A stretch of 64,000 bases of DNA, taken from contig OU452203.1 in assembly GCA_911728435.2 (NCBI GenBank), positions 17,567,651 through 17,631,650 of the forward strand, given 5' to 3'. Within the stretch, counting starts at the first letter, position 1. Each line of letters opens with the position of its first letter. The notes beneath the pieces are model-generated. The model was not told the origin of the DNA, searched no databases, and was given only the letters and a program-made list of their open reading frames with translations. Positions 10,831 to 21,526 of this stretch are shown piece by piece. The DNA comes from Apoderus coryli. Taxonomy: Eukaryota > Arthropoda > Insecta > Coleoptera > Attelabidae. The translations under genes and the position numbers were made by a program.

Positions 10831-10950
10831 TGAAATAAATATTATTTCAAAAAACTAGTTTCATCTGAACCTCATTCCCAAGAAAATCGACTAGTAAAAA
10901 ATTAAATAATAAGGTTCAAGAAAACTTTCAAGAATAATATAGCATTTATT

Positions 10951-12579
10951 ATTTATTTATTAGCACTTCTTACCAAACCAAAAAAGCATTTGATGTCACG
11001 CCACTGGAATACACCCCTATATTAAGAGTATTTACTTGGATTTGTTCATTAAGCTGTTTATTTGCATAGGATAATTTATAATTTCGGTTTAAATTACATA
11101 ATGTCAAAGTAGCAAATTTTCACGGCACGCCACTGGAGGCAATAACGTTCTCCAAATCCCACTTTATGCAAGATAATCAGAGGAAATACCCATTCTTAAG
11201 AGACACCTCGAAAAAGCCCCTTTTTAGGGATACATGTAACACTCTTTGAAAATTCGATAATTTGAATTGAATTTTAGGATAGTCTAAAGATCAAAAAGAT
11301 GCATAGAAAAATTTCCAACATCAAAAATTGAGGATCTGACATAGCCCCACACTTTGCTAAAAAAACCTGATTTCCTTTGCTCACCCTGTATAAGTGGATA
11401 ATATCGGTTAAATTAGAGAAAAGTTGTACAATTTAAACCCTGGATTTTTTATTATTAAATTTAAAGCCATTTTCAATTAAAAAATAACTTGTTTAAACCA
11501 TATACCACCTATTTTTGAATTGAAAATAGCTCTAAATTTAACAATACAAAATCTAAAGCCACGTATTTAAAAAAAAACAAGTTGATGGTTTTTCAAAAAC
11601 GAAACGTCGTAGTGAAAATATGTAAACGCCATCTTATACTCCTCAAAAAGTGACAATTAAAAAAGTGCTTTTAATTTTTTTATAACTGTAAAAATAATGT
11701 CAGAAAAAAACATAAAAACTAAAATCGCAAAAAATCGTTTTTTCAAAAATTCTCGAAAACGGCTAAAGTTAGTTTACTTTTAAAAACACCATTTAAAAGG
11801 TAACTTAACCGACACTGTAACTCCTACCGTTTCCAATGGGATCCCATCTTGGACACAGTGTATAACGTCATGAAAAGAAGGACTGCATAAAAAATGTCAA
11901 AATTTCATTTGTGTCGATCTCCTGAATAGTTCGATTTGTTTTTGAAACTCTAATAAAAATTAGAAAAGATGCTTTTAAAGAAGCCGAAAACTTGTCAACC
12001 CGCCCCTGTTGATTACAATCAATTAGAATATCGTTAGGCTTTCAATTGTCCAATCTCCATGTCATTTATAACTTTTTCTCATGTATGTACAATTCATTCT
12101 TTATAAAAAGGCATTTCAAAGTCAGGGTATATCATTTAAAAGGGAAAAAATGTTCGACAGCTCTGTTCCCTCGCCGCCCTCTGGGGAATTGCAATTACTT
12201 ATGACCCTAGTCGCGTCTTTTTTCCACTCATTCCTCCAGTTTCCACTTTTTGTTTTTTTGTAATGCGAAACAGACGAGTACAACTTAGCAATTCAATGAG
12301 AAATATTATAAACGGAGTAGCATGCAAAATGGGAAAAGAAGAACTTTATAGAACAGTAGTTTAGTTGTTCTACTATAAGCAGTTTTTTTCATAAATACTC
12401 ATATATGTGAGAGTTAGTCGCGCTTTTGTTTTACCAGTTTTTCACAGCGTAAGTATATCGTACGATTATAAAATTTAGCTCATGGAGATATTAATTTCTA
12501 TGTAAAGACAGCGGTTTTAGCAGTAGGTAACCATATGTGAGCAATGACGGCCTCTTGATCATAAAAATAGTCTTATACT
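10951..12579. other. Unassigned DNA with repeat fragments
   Basis: No gene recognised. 'caccctgtataa' at 11385 is a MITE-type end. The stretch includes the foldback repeat listed at 11443-11575. From about 12260 to 12540 nothing is identified. Confidence 0.3.
11443..11575. repeat. Foldback repeat related to 28480-28545
   Basis: 'attaaatttaaagccattttcaatt' pairs imperfectly with 'aattgaaaatagctctaaattt' about 80 bp downstream. The block from 'ataccacctatttttgaattg' reappears at about 28480. It is a dispersed, hairpin-prone, non-coding repeat family. Confidence 0.5.
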
Positions 12580-12815
12580 GACTCAGGGTTTACATCTAGG
12601 ACCTCTATTGGTTTTCCTGTTTGTGAATGACATACCCAAGCACTTTTAGAAGCAGTAACTTTAATTTTTTGCCGATCATTTGAAAAGTAAATAAACGAAA
12701 TGTCTTTTTGTTTTTTGAGGGACCTTGGTGTTTATATTGATAGTTCTACTTCGTTTGATCTTTATATATTACTAACAAGGAGTTTAGAATGCTGAGAGAT
12801 TTCTAAGGCTATATG
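12580..12815 (+). pseudogene. LINE reverse transcriptase scrap (CR1/Jockey-like)
   Basis: Conceptual translation gives QGLHLGPLL and LFVNDIPKHF, then after stops FFADHLK, and later FLRDLGVYIDSSTSF. These are consecutive RT palm motifs of non-LTR elements (PQG..LGPLLF, FVNDI, FADD, LGVYLD). The catalytic FADD is mutated to FADH and several stops and indels are present. The layout parallels the better LINE at 56946-58858. Only about 80 residues are recognisable. Confidence 0.65.
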
Positions 12816-12879
12816 TTATAAACAATTCTTTAACAACTTTCTAACTTTTATATTACATTTAATTGTCACAATGGTGTTG

Positions 12880-13840
12880 ATTATTTCACCATGGCGTTCT
12901 TGGTTAATATTCAAGTACGGTTTAATTGAATTAAAGAGGATATAGCATATCCTGTTATCTTTATTAATTGCTGTTCAGGAATTCCTTTATTTGCTAAATG
13001 GCTAACTGCAGTGGATCTGTTCCAATGATTGGATATATTTTTACACTTAGTGTCCAAACCAATAGCGTGGATGATTTGGTCCACATATTAATTGTGTTCT
13101 TGCATACCGGTATATTGTCAAACCATGTGTCACTTTCGGATTTCCAGAAACGATTTGGTCTCAAGAATAGGCGACTGGAAGTAATATTTTTCCCCCTTTT
13201 GGACAAGAATTTATGGAATAACCGAACAGGGCATGCACTTTCGTTTGCAATATTTGGAACAAGCCACTTACTATTTGTACAACTTTTCGATCCTCCTTGG
13301 CATGTTTTACTGAATATTGGATTGTATTCAATTCTGTTGGTTGGCGTTCCATTATTATTTTTCTCAATCGTGAAATAATCTATAAGGCAATCAGCTGGTT
13401 CACCACCTCGCCAAGCTAACTCAACAGCTACAATATGGTAAAAATTGTAAACCTTCTGGTGTACATTCATCCCATAATCCAATGATTCTAGCCAAATCAC
13501 TTGAACTCAAATTTGATGAACTGCGGGTCGAATACAATTTTGAGGTCATTGAAGTATTTTTTCTGGAGTAGCCTACTCGTAGTATTTCAAATTGTTTTTA
13601 CAGTTGCTTCTTTATATTCAGCTCCGTCAGCTTTTCTCATGTTTACCGCATAACCTTTCAATATATTAGCCAAATTATGCAAACTCGTTTCAGCATTCAG
13701 TTCGTATTCTCTGGTCGCACAAAACTCGAGAAATATTTTCCATATATATATTTTTTTGATTTGATTGTATTTTTTGGTATATTATTAGATATAATATCAT
13801 TAATTGCATCCTTAGATGCAATACCAAATCTTCGTGACAT
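12880..13840 (-). pseudogene. Crypton-type tyrosine recombinase, frameshifted, nearly full length
   Basis: Relic of a KIAA1958/ZMYM2-like (DUF3504) tyrosine recombinase, the enzyme of Crypton transposons that cuts and joins DNA through a Tyr-DNA link. Reading from an ATG at 13840 gives MSRRFGIASKDAIND. After a frameshift come FLEFCATREYELNAETSLHN, then NLANILKGYAVNMRKADG. The core domain follows (about 13480-13050): VELAWRGGEPADCL with the first catalytic Arg, TGTPTNRIEYNPIFSKT-type text, and CPVRLFHKFLSKRGKNI..RLFL. A second frameshift leads to NHWNRSTAVSHLANKGIPE, the HxxR box, then LIKITGYA. A third leads to NSIKPYLNINQERHGEII, with the candidate nucleophile Tyr at 12915-12917. Total about 320 codons. 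At least three frameshifts make it inactive, yet R, HxxR and Y are all still readable. Identification rests on motif order and is confident at family level. Confidence 0.8.
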
Positions 13841-15769
13841 TTTTAAACCAGTTGTCAGTTTGACGTTTAATTAATTTTTAGTAAAAAAAACAGGAAACTG
13901 AAAACACCACATGTAGGGTATTATCGCTGTAATCTAGAGGTGATTGGATGAAATTTGACACATGATTTAAAATTAAGTAATTTGATTGATTACTATATTT
14001 AGTAAAAAATTATCAGGGAAATTCAATACAATTGCAATGCAAATCTTTTAACAATTTTATTTAATTCTTTAGCAAAAAAAAAAAACACATTTATGGACGT
14101 AAAGATATCTAGGGTGTTTTATTTCAAAAATTATTGATTTAATCTGCATTTTGGCCAAACAATATGTGGTTTTTCAAAAATTAGAAAATTTACCACAACT
14201 TTCATATTTAATGTGACTTTTAAAATTTAAAAATGAAGAGGGGTGGCAAATTTCAGCGGAAACCCTGTACTTTAATAAAAATACTGGTGTTTAGTCCTTA
14301 TAATATAAAATATAGAAAGCGTAATATAGAGCCGCATACTCCCCTATCCACTATTATGTACAAAAAGTATTACATAAAAAATACAAATTTTAGATAAGCG
14401 ATATGGTATATGGTACCTTGAAATACTATTTGAAAAACTGCAATGCAATCATCTCTTTTATTTTTCTGGTTATATGTTTCATTTCTAAAAGGTTGCGCTT
14501 TTGACATTTTATGAATAATATCGTCGACATGAAAAATCCATAAATGCATATTAAAAATAACTGTGCACTTTTTAATATGCGTATATTGTATGCATCCCTT
14601 GTTTAAATGTATGTACAGGGTCATTCATTAAGTATATTTTGACACCCACCTAGAGCCGTTATTATGGATGATACAAAAAAAATAAATATAAAAGTTTTAG
14701 GGTTTTTGCGGCAGTATCTCCCAGAACAGAAACATTTTTACACATGTTTTTGGGGACATCTAGTGTAAGCAGGCAATATACCCTTCAGAAAAATATTTTT
14801 GCTAAGATTTAGGAAGACTACGCGAAACGTCGAATAAAAAAAAGAAATAATGACATGGAATAAAAAAACCTTTATTTCATTTTTGTTGTTAATACGAACC
14901 TAAAACTCAATAACAATATCCAAAAATTATAAATATATGGTTCAATAAAAATATGGGTAAGAAAACTAGTTTTATAAAAAACTGTTTTAATTAAGCACTG
15001 ATTTAATCAGACCGCGTGTTACAAATGTTCCAATGTAACCACAAATAATCGCTTTGGATTCGACGTTGCCAAATTTAATTCTTAACCCCAAGAATCAGTC
15101 AAAGGTCTCTATTTTGACGGACAGCATCGAAAAATTGGTTCTTTTCTACGCGGGTGTTATTAGCATTATTCCAAATATTGTTAGAAAAAAATTATGAAAA
15201 TGACTAACGCGATGATAAACTCAAACTAAAAAATTCACCCACCAAGTGATGGTGCCTGTTTACGAAGATTCTGCTCCTTCAACATACCCTCTTCAAAAGT
15301 GGTCAATTGAATTTGAAAGGGATAGTAAAAGCCTTGAATAAGGAATGCCTGAAATTCAATTAGTGCCACACAGAAACTATAAACATTGTTTACAAACTTA
15401 TATTGGTGCTGTACTGGGCGAATCCAGCACTGGACTGGCTTTTTGGAGCGGGAGTCCAAGCAATGAAAATACTCCTGAAGAAAAAACAGAACGAATTAAA
15501 CCATACCGATAATATTTTTTTAGCTTTAGATACAAAAGGGGCTTTTTATTTTTATAACGTTATACCCCAATATATATAAAATCTGATTATCAAACCCAGT
15601 TTTACGCATGGAACCGTAAAAGGAAACGTCGCGTCGTAAAAGTTTTGATGAGATGGGAGCATTTCTATCTTGTTTCACGCCCGTATCTTTGATGATAATA
15701 ATTAGATGACTTTATTTCTGAAAGGAGGAATGTTTGTGGTAATTGGTGAAATTAACATACATATATATG
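13841..15769. other. Unassigned AT-rich DNA with MITE-like ends
   Basis: No gene recognised. 'gtacagggtcattcatt' at about 14616 is a transposon-type end. The block 'gacatctagtgtaagcaggc' at 14756 recurs at 54868. The longest frame (minus, 15235-15459) has no recognisable motif. Confidence 0.3.
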
Positions 15770-16560
15770 TATACAGGGTGAGAAAAATGTGTGGAAACCC
15801 ATTTATATGTTTCCGAAACTAATTGACAAAAAAGAAGTGTAAAAAAAACACCTCATTCGGTTGAACTTAATAGCAGTAGTTGCTACAGTTAGCTATGGAA
15901 ATCAAATACAAACATCTAGGCAAACAAAAATATAATTTAAAGTTCAATTAGTAAAAATAAAACTCAATCCATCTCCTTGTTAGTCTATCAAATGTTGCCC
16001 GTTATTATTAGCGGACAATCTCTCAAAGGATTGAACCAATTTCATTAAATGGAATATTCTTCTTGACACTCCAATAACTTTAGCTCTCAGTTCTTCCAAA
16101 TTTAATAACCTGTCTTTGTAGATGACATTTGTCAAAGAAAAAACTCTCATGGTGTCAAATATGGAAAGCGAGTGGGCTATTCCATAACCAATCCACGTTT
16201 TGGGAAAGACTTAAAACAAATATTGCCGCACACCTCTTCCAAAATCACTATAGGAACTCCGTCCTACTGGAACCATCAAATTTAAATATGTCAATGAAGA
16301 ACAGCTCAATAACGCTGCGATCGAGTATATCGCCCCTGCATGATCTTCGAAAATGAAGATGTATTGCTAAAATTGTAAAATTCAACACGTCTCTTAATAT
16401 CCATATTCAACTTCTTGAATCAGCTGAACTTCGTTGGTTTGGATGATATTTTTCACGACTGATCTTTGCGAAACATCATGTCATTGACTAATTTCCCTTG
16501 TCCACAAATACGTAGTTTCCTCATCTACAGTTGTTTTTGGTCTTCTCGTTTATGGATTAT
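15770..16560 (-). pseudogene. Deleted IS630-type transposase relic
   Basis: On the minus strand, from about 16560, RPKTTVDEETTYL and DVSQRSVVKNIIQTN are recognisable: N-terminal helix-turn-helix blocks of an insect IS630-type transposase. After a large deletion removing the DDE core, the C-terminal text NLEELRAKVIGVSRRIF appears at about 16110-16050. A CAGGGTG terminus lies at about 15774. The remaining frame is broken many times. Transposase origin is likely; exact boundaries are uncertain. Confidence 0.5.
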
Positions 16561-16621
16561 TTTTGAGGCCATCAGTTTCGTACACTTTTTTACATAATGT
16601 GAACACATATCCTTTCTCAAT

Positions 16622-16730
16622 TATAGTGACGAAATAAAAGTCGAATCTCCACAGAAATAAATTTAATAGAAATCTTTATTAATGGCCAGACATGTTTCCG
16701 AACTCAATGTAGTGCCATCATGAGTGGCAG
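16622..16730 (-). ncRNA. Hammerhead-like motif with dispersed-repeat tail
   Basis: On the minus strand: GCCA, CTCATGA (core G changed to C), a poorly pairing stem II, GAAACATGTC, TGGC, then an 'attaataaagatttc..' tail ending in 'gacttttatttcgtc'. The same order with a similar tail occurs at 2330, 3028 and 27637. The core mutation should abolish cleavage. Confidence 0.4.
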
Positions 16731-17377
16731 AAAAGAAGTAACTTCAAAGATTAACGAAATCCAACGTATTGAGAAAATAAATTAAGATAAACTAAACATT
16801 ATTTGTTTTAATCTAGTTTTTATTTTTATAGATCATAATTTTACAAATTTTTTAATTTACATCCTAATTAGCTGCCGATTATATGAAAAAGTCTGCATAC
16901 CCCGTTTTCTGTCACCGTAGCCTCTAATATCAAAGACGGATTCTCATTCTAGAGAAGTTGAACTCAAAATCTAAACTAAATAAAACGCAAATCTTAAAAC
17001 CATCATATATAGTAATTCCTTGTTACCTTACAGGTTTAAGAAAAGATACTCATGGCTTTGCATGCCGCTAAAACTTATTCACCAACTCAGACCCATGCCA
17101 CGTCTTCAGCCAGCATGAGACCTGTGGGGGTGTAGCGCCTTTCAGGCTGCGAAGATTCCTCCACCCGTAAAAACACGAAACAAAAAAAATATTATTAGTA
17201 TTGCAATCCATAGTTTCTCACTTAATTCTGCCATGAGTGTAAGTGTCTAGCGTTACGTTTTCCGATTTTTATCACCAAAACTAACGAAACACAAGGAAGT
17301 GCCAACAAATAGCTGTCATTTTGACAGCTACAATATGTTCCATGGTTAATAATGATGATGATACAAACGGTATTTGA
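16731..17377. other. Unassigned DNA
   Basis: No gene recognised. A GC-richer patch at 17040-17170 has no recognisable frame. The perfect small palindrome 'agctgtcattttgacagct' lies at about 17311. Confidence 0.3.
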
Positions 17378-17765
17378 ATGAACTGTAACCGTTATGAACT
17401 TAGCAAGGATAACAGAGTTTCTCGTATCAGGGAAAACGAAAAAGCCAATAAGTTAGCCATAAAGAGGATGACAACCTCTTTTGTAGGGGCTGAACCGTGC
17501 TGCGGGAAACACACCTACAAGGAGAAGTTCATAATAAAGAAGGAAAAAGATAGAGCATTACTTCTCTTCCTGGACTAATACACTCCAACAAATTCCTTGG
17601 AAATTTCAACCATGAAAGATCCAAAATCTGCTTGGATCTCAGTAAGAACGGGCTACGTATTCTTACAGGACCTTGTCGCCTTAGGAAACATATGGCAAGA
17701 TTAGGCCTGGAAGAGCTCCCTCCTCCCTGTAGGGAGGAACAAAGACAAAGATCAAGACAGGGGGA
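17378..17765 (+). pseudogene. LINE C-terminal region with RNase H remnant
   Basis: The frame at 17378-17578 contains ENEKANKLAIKRMTTSFVG followed by EPCCG, matching the end of an RNase H domain of a non-LTR element (GNExADxLAxxG..PFxGPEPFCG). Just downstream, in another frame, LSKNGLRILTGPCRLRKHMA and RLGLEE match the segment that normally precedes the C-terminal zinc-knuckle-like region. The expected cysteine cluster is not clear. This would be the 3' end of an R1/Jockey-type ORF2. The RT scrap at 18500 lies downstream rather than upstream, so it belongs to a different insertion. Confidence 0.6.
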
Positions 17766-18499
17766 TACAAGAGACCATTACCTTACAGAATAAATACTCA
17801 TATACCAAGTGAGCGTAAGAATATCTCAGTTTGTATTTAAAGGCCGCAGCGATTACAAATGTGCAAGCTCTCGTTAGTGGTGCTTTACCTTCATAATTGT
17901 GGTGAAGCCACCAAACTGGATATGAAATGACTCATTATAAGCGTAAAATTTATGTTTACCCACCTCCATAATTCTAAATATTCTTATCATCTCTACTATC
18001 ATCAGATTTGTAATAACAATAACTAATAATAGTCAAAGCACAAATCACAATCTAATTAGCAACTAGCTTTGGCAAATAACTATTAAATTTCTGCGTCAGC
18101 AAAAGCAAACTTTATACACGAAAGTTTAATTTTGCTGCAGCAAATTTTCCTCTATATCGCTCTTGTATAAACCAGCCAAGCACTAAACTGTTAAAACGTC
18201 ACTATGATGGTTTTGGTTGGAATATAATTATAACAACTATCAACTAGTTGTAGTCAGTCAGTTTTGCAAACAAAACTTGAATATGCAGTTTCACTGTAGC
18301 TACATAGTAATGCATAGTATATTTCAATTTGTTTCAAAAATTCATAAGAAAACTAGAAAGATTTTCTATGGACAACAGGCTAGTTCACATGAATACATCA
18401 CAAAAGCACTAGTAGCGAGGAAAATGGATCCAGTCAAGGCTCAAAAAAACGCTTCTTAACGGCTTAAATGGTTGACGTATCGGAGACAGTTATAGAGGC
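17766..18499. other. Unassigned DNA
   Basis: No gene recognised; short open frames without motifs. Confidence 0.3.
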
Positions 18500-18745
18500 T
18501 ATGGGGTGTCCACAAGTTGCAGTATTGTTCCCACTTCTGTAATCATTAGTCCTGGACCATCACATTTGAAAATGATAAAGATGACGGGCTGCAATATAAC
18601 GGGTGGGCAAATTTGAGGCAAGCTAGACCGATGACATTGTTGTAACGCTGCATGCATTGAATAACATTAAAATCTGGTGCGAAGCTGAGGGATTGAGCAG
18701 AATTCCCGGTACTAGTACCATTAAGAGAAAGGTGGACATAAAAAC
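18500..18745 (+). pseudogene. LINE reverse transcriptase scrap
   Basis: Conceptual translation reads GCPQVAVLFPLL, a stop, SLVLDH, then DDIVVT and IKIWCEAEGLSRIPG. These correspond to the RT motifs GCPQGGVLSPLLW, YADD and WCExxGLSxNP of R1/Jockey-type non-LTR elements. The Tyr-Ala of the YADD box is replaced by unrelated text that includes a 20-base match to the MITE terminus at 35311. The fragment is about 80 codons long with stops. Confidence 0.6.
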
Positions 18746-18839
18746 CACTACTATAATGTACAATCTACAACTAAGAAAATAGAATTTTCAAATGAAACAC
18801 GTTTATGCCACTATAATATGATATAATATGAAAAATTAC

Positions 18840-19028
18840 CTGGATCTGGATATCGAAAATTCCTTGCCAGATGACATAGTTGCAGAGGTAAATATCTTGT
18901 ATCCGCGCGTTGTGGTGACCGCACAGCTGGTGGTGCTCCTGATAGGAATCCCCTTTGTAGCTCCCATCCCACCTCTGATATGATACTGGCTTTCCGGAAG
19001 TATGGTGTGACTTCACGTAAATATTTAA
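18840..19028 (-). CDS. Orphan internal exon of an unidentified minus-strand gene
   Basis: A 189-bp segment bounded on the minus strand by a pyrimidine-rich acceptor ('tatttttattttgcag') and a donor ('cag/gtaatt'). Frame 1 is open for all 63 codons and uses mostly C- or G-ending codons (TAC, CAC, TGC, AAC, ATC), unlike the AT-rich surroundings. The residues include SGKPVSYQRWDGSYKGD and HHQLCGHHNARIQDIYLCN, with two Cys 14 residues apart. I do not recognise the domain. A loose resemblance to C-type lectin or CUB loops (GKPVxYxxWDG) is too weak to use. A second frame is also open but has AT-ending codons. Length divisible by three fits a skippable exon. Partner exons were not found in the window. 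It could still be chance or part of an unknown element. Confidence 0.45.
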
Positions 19029-19748
19029 CTGCAAAATAAAAATATTATTTTTAGATGTGTACATAGAGAAACCAATAAAAAAGAGAGTCTTTTTTTTGAA
19101 ATGGGTGCATACACATAGCGCCGAGGAGAAGGGAAGATTTTTCTATCTTTCGCTTTCGAGGAGTGTCATGTCATAATTATTCTTTATTTATTTTTGTTTT
19201 GTTTGTGTTATAAATAATTTGGGATAACAGTTGTTCTCTTAGCGGGCCGGTTTTGCTTTATTGATTGATTGAGTCCTATGCTAAGGGTCATTACATTATT
19301 GCTCCATCGTAAGTACTACACTACATTTTCAGATTGTTCCACAGTGTAGTTTCCCCATAATCGATCATTCATTAAAACAATATTATGTATAGTAAAATAT
19401 GTCTATAATTAATTTAAATCCATGCTTGTAGCATTCTGTATCAATTTCTGTAAAAGCACCAAATACCCAACAGAGATGACGCCTCTAAAAGGGCGAAATT
19501 TCCCAAAGGCTATTCAAACACCCGACCGTGTTTCATTTCTTTTCTGTTCGCAAATTCAAAAACGCTTATATACAAGACTAGAGTGAATGAGTTTGCCTGC
19601 CGATTACTGAACATTGAAAATAAGAGCAAATCATGTTTTCCATTTTATTTAAAACCACCGCCCAACTCCTACTGTATCTCTAGCTTGGTTCGAATTGAGT
19701 TTGCTAAAATGCAATTTCTAGTAGACGCTGTGTTTTGTTTGACCATTC
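19029..19748. other. Unassigned DNA
   Basis: No gene recognised. If the exon at 18840 is real, this would be intron sequence of that minus-strand gene. Confidence 0.3.
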
Positions 19749-20190
19749 TTTTTGGTTTTACTAATCAGATGGGTGTTTTATTTTTTTATTGAACGTGGGC
19801 AGTATAGAATGTTCTCGTTCTCCTAATCCTATAAAGTTGAGGCTGCCGGCCTCTTCAATGCACGTCTCTAAATAGGTGACTAACCATAGCACGTATCGCG
19901 CCAGGTTTCATCAAGTTTGACCTTAGCAATATCGTTCACTTTCCACCTCAATAGCTGGTATTATCCTTAAAGTCCTGTGCTTGAATCCGACATCGGGCTG
20001 GTATGTAATGCTTTTTGCTCTCTGTCCGGAGGAGGTTCAAGCTCAATTCCCCACTGGATCGGTTTTACTAATCAGATGGGTGCTCTATTTTTTAAGATAA
20101 GCTATGTACTAAAAAGGGGTTAATTTTTATTGAACGTGTAGTATAGAATGTTCTCGTTCTCCTAATCCTCTTCAAGGTATGTCTCTAAAT
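19749..20190 (+). repeat. Direct duplication about 300 bp apart
   Basis: 'ggttttactaatcagatggg' and 'gtatagaatgttctcgttct' with their surroundings occur at about 19753-19880 and again at about 20061-20190. The second copy carries an extra about 40-base piece after 'ctatttttt'. No coding content. Confidence 0.6.
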
Positions 20191-20848
20191 GATCGTCAAA
20201 GGCGGTATATGGTGGGACACAATACATTAATCCGGTGAAACTTCCATCCTTAAAACAAATGCTGCAAAACGAAAACTCCAACAGGAAAGAAGCTTTGATA
20301 GCCTCGTTCCCTTGAAACGTGTGGATATTCTGCACACCAAATCATGTTTCTGCGGAAATTTAAGTCTTCTTGACTTTTAGAAACCGTAGAAAAGCTCACA
20401 CGTAAGGAATGGATTTAGTTTTAGATAAATAAAGCATCCCAACAAGCTACTACACCAAATTTTCAGATTTAAATTCCGAATTGTTTCCAGATACCCATAC
20501 TGTACAGTGGATTCTTTAAACTAAATGAAATCTAAAGAAACTTTCCTATTATCGTCTTTTTTTCTTAAAAAACTTCCTCATACCTTTTGGTATCTGTTTG
20601 TACATAATATATATTAAGTTCGTAAAGAATTTCACAGAACTTAGTGAATTATTTACAACCAGCGACACAAGGTTTTCCCCCGACTTTACCTATCTGTTGC
20701 AAGGTCGCAAGTTCGAGTAACTTTTGTGTATTGTTTTTCTTTTATTACAAAGTTAGACGCAGCTAAATTACAAAGATTTATTTAAAAAAAAACTTTTTCT
20801 TCTCTGAATACTGAACGTAAATAGTATATTGTGAGTAGTAGGTCCCAA
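20191..20848. other. Unassigned DNA
   Basis: No gene recognised. 'ggtcgcaagttcgagtaac' at about 20702 resembles a pol III B box, but no matching A box or tRNA-like fold was found. Confidence 0.3.
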
Positions 20849-21078
20849 AACCACGAAAATTGTGCTTTTCAAGGTCGCTTGATGACATCGTGAGGTGCGT
20901 GAGGGGCGGCAAGTGCATCAACGATGTAACTGACATAAACGATGTAAATGGCATAACGGTGTAAATGACATAAACGACGTAAATGACATAAAATACGTAA
21001 ATGACGTTTATACAGCCCCTATCATATCACACACATGCCATCAAGCGTGTGACCTTGCAAAGCACAATTTTCGTGGTT
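20849..21078. mobile_element. Foldback element with an 18-bp tandem core
   Basis: Arms of about 36-40 bp (20849-20884 and 21039-21078) are inverted copies: 'aaccacgaaaattgtgct' and 'ttgatg' on the left mirror 'catcaa' and 'agcacaattttcgtggtt' on the right. Between them an 18-bp unit (consensus gacataaacgacgtaaat) is repeated about 4.5 times at 20921-21010. Non-autonomous element of unknown superfamily; no target duplication was identified. Confidence 0.65.
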
Positions 21079-21343
21079 CGGTAAATAAATTTGTATATAT
21101 GTTACACGCTGACACACACGCGGGTACCTACGTCCAGAGCAGCTTTGAAAGTGATGCATAGAACTGGCTCGTAAGAGAGTCGTGCGCGCTATGCCAAACA
21201 GGGGGCCGACTCGCGATGTGTGTCATGCGCAGGTAATGTGTTAAAAAACATACGACTTCCCGCTCCAAGAACGTTGTTATTGCAGATTTTCTCGAATTAT
21301 TTACGAAGATGAAAGCATCCACTTTGTGGTCAAGTAATAATAG

Positions 21344-21526
21344 GCAAATGAAGATATTTCAAAATACCAAAAATTACAAGCTTTCCTAAACCGACAGTCG
21401 GACGGCTATAAAGCGAACAAGTTAAAAGTTCTATGGCGGGAACCGATACAGCAGTTTATTACAGAAGCACCAGATGACATCTATTTGATAACTAAGGTAA
21501 TTTTAAAGAATATCAATATCTTGTAA
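21344..21526 (+). pseudogene. Fragment of a tyrosine-recombinase-like transposon protein
   Basis: A 60-codon frame reads DISKYQKLQAFLNRQSDGYK and then FITEAPDDIYLITKVIL. This pattern (a helix-rich linker, then F..EAPDDxYLxxKV) occurs at the start of the catalytic core of insect Crypton-like tyrosine recombinases, shortly before the first catalytic Arg. The expected GACRREEL block is missing, so it is a truncated scrap. It differs from the copy at 12880-13840. Assignment is from motif memory only. Confidence 0.45.

Larger units (their letters stand above)
10096..10938 (+). mobile_element. Short Penelope-like element with inverted terminal copies
   Basis: A roughly 840-bp element flanked by the 12-bp repeat ATAGCATTTATT (10084-10095 and 10939-10950), taken as the target duplication. 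About 150 bp at the right end (from about 10775) are repeated at the left end (10096-10222) in inverted orientation, including the hammerhead-like motif and the 'gaacctcattccca' tail. Penelope-like elements commonly carry such terminal repeats in direct or inverted order. The interior encodes only the C-terminal GIY-YIG nuclease region; the reverse transcriptase is missing, as expected for a 5'-truncated copy. Confidence 0.8.

Noticed and set aside
18840..19028. C-type lectin or CUB domain assignment for the orphan exon
   Set aside because: Only a loose GKPVxYxxWDG similarity; cysteine spacing does not fit either family convincingly.
20690..20720. tRNA-derived SINE with pol III B box
   Set aside because: No A box, no cloverleaf and no tail was found; a single 11-base box is expected by chance.
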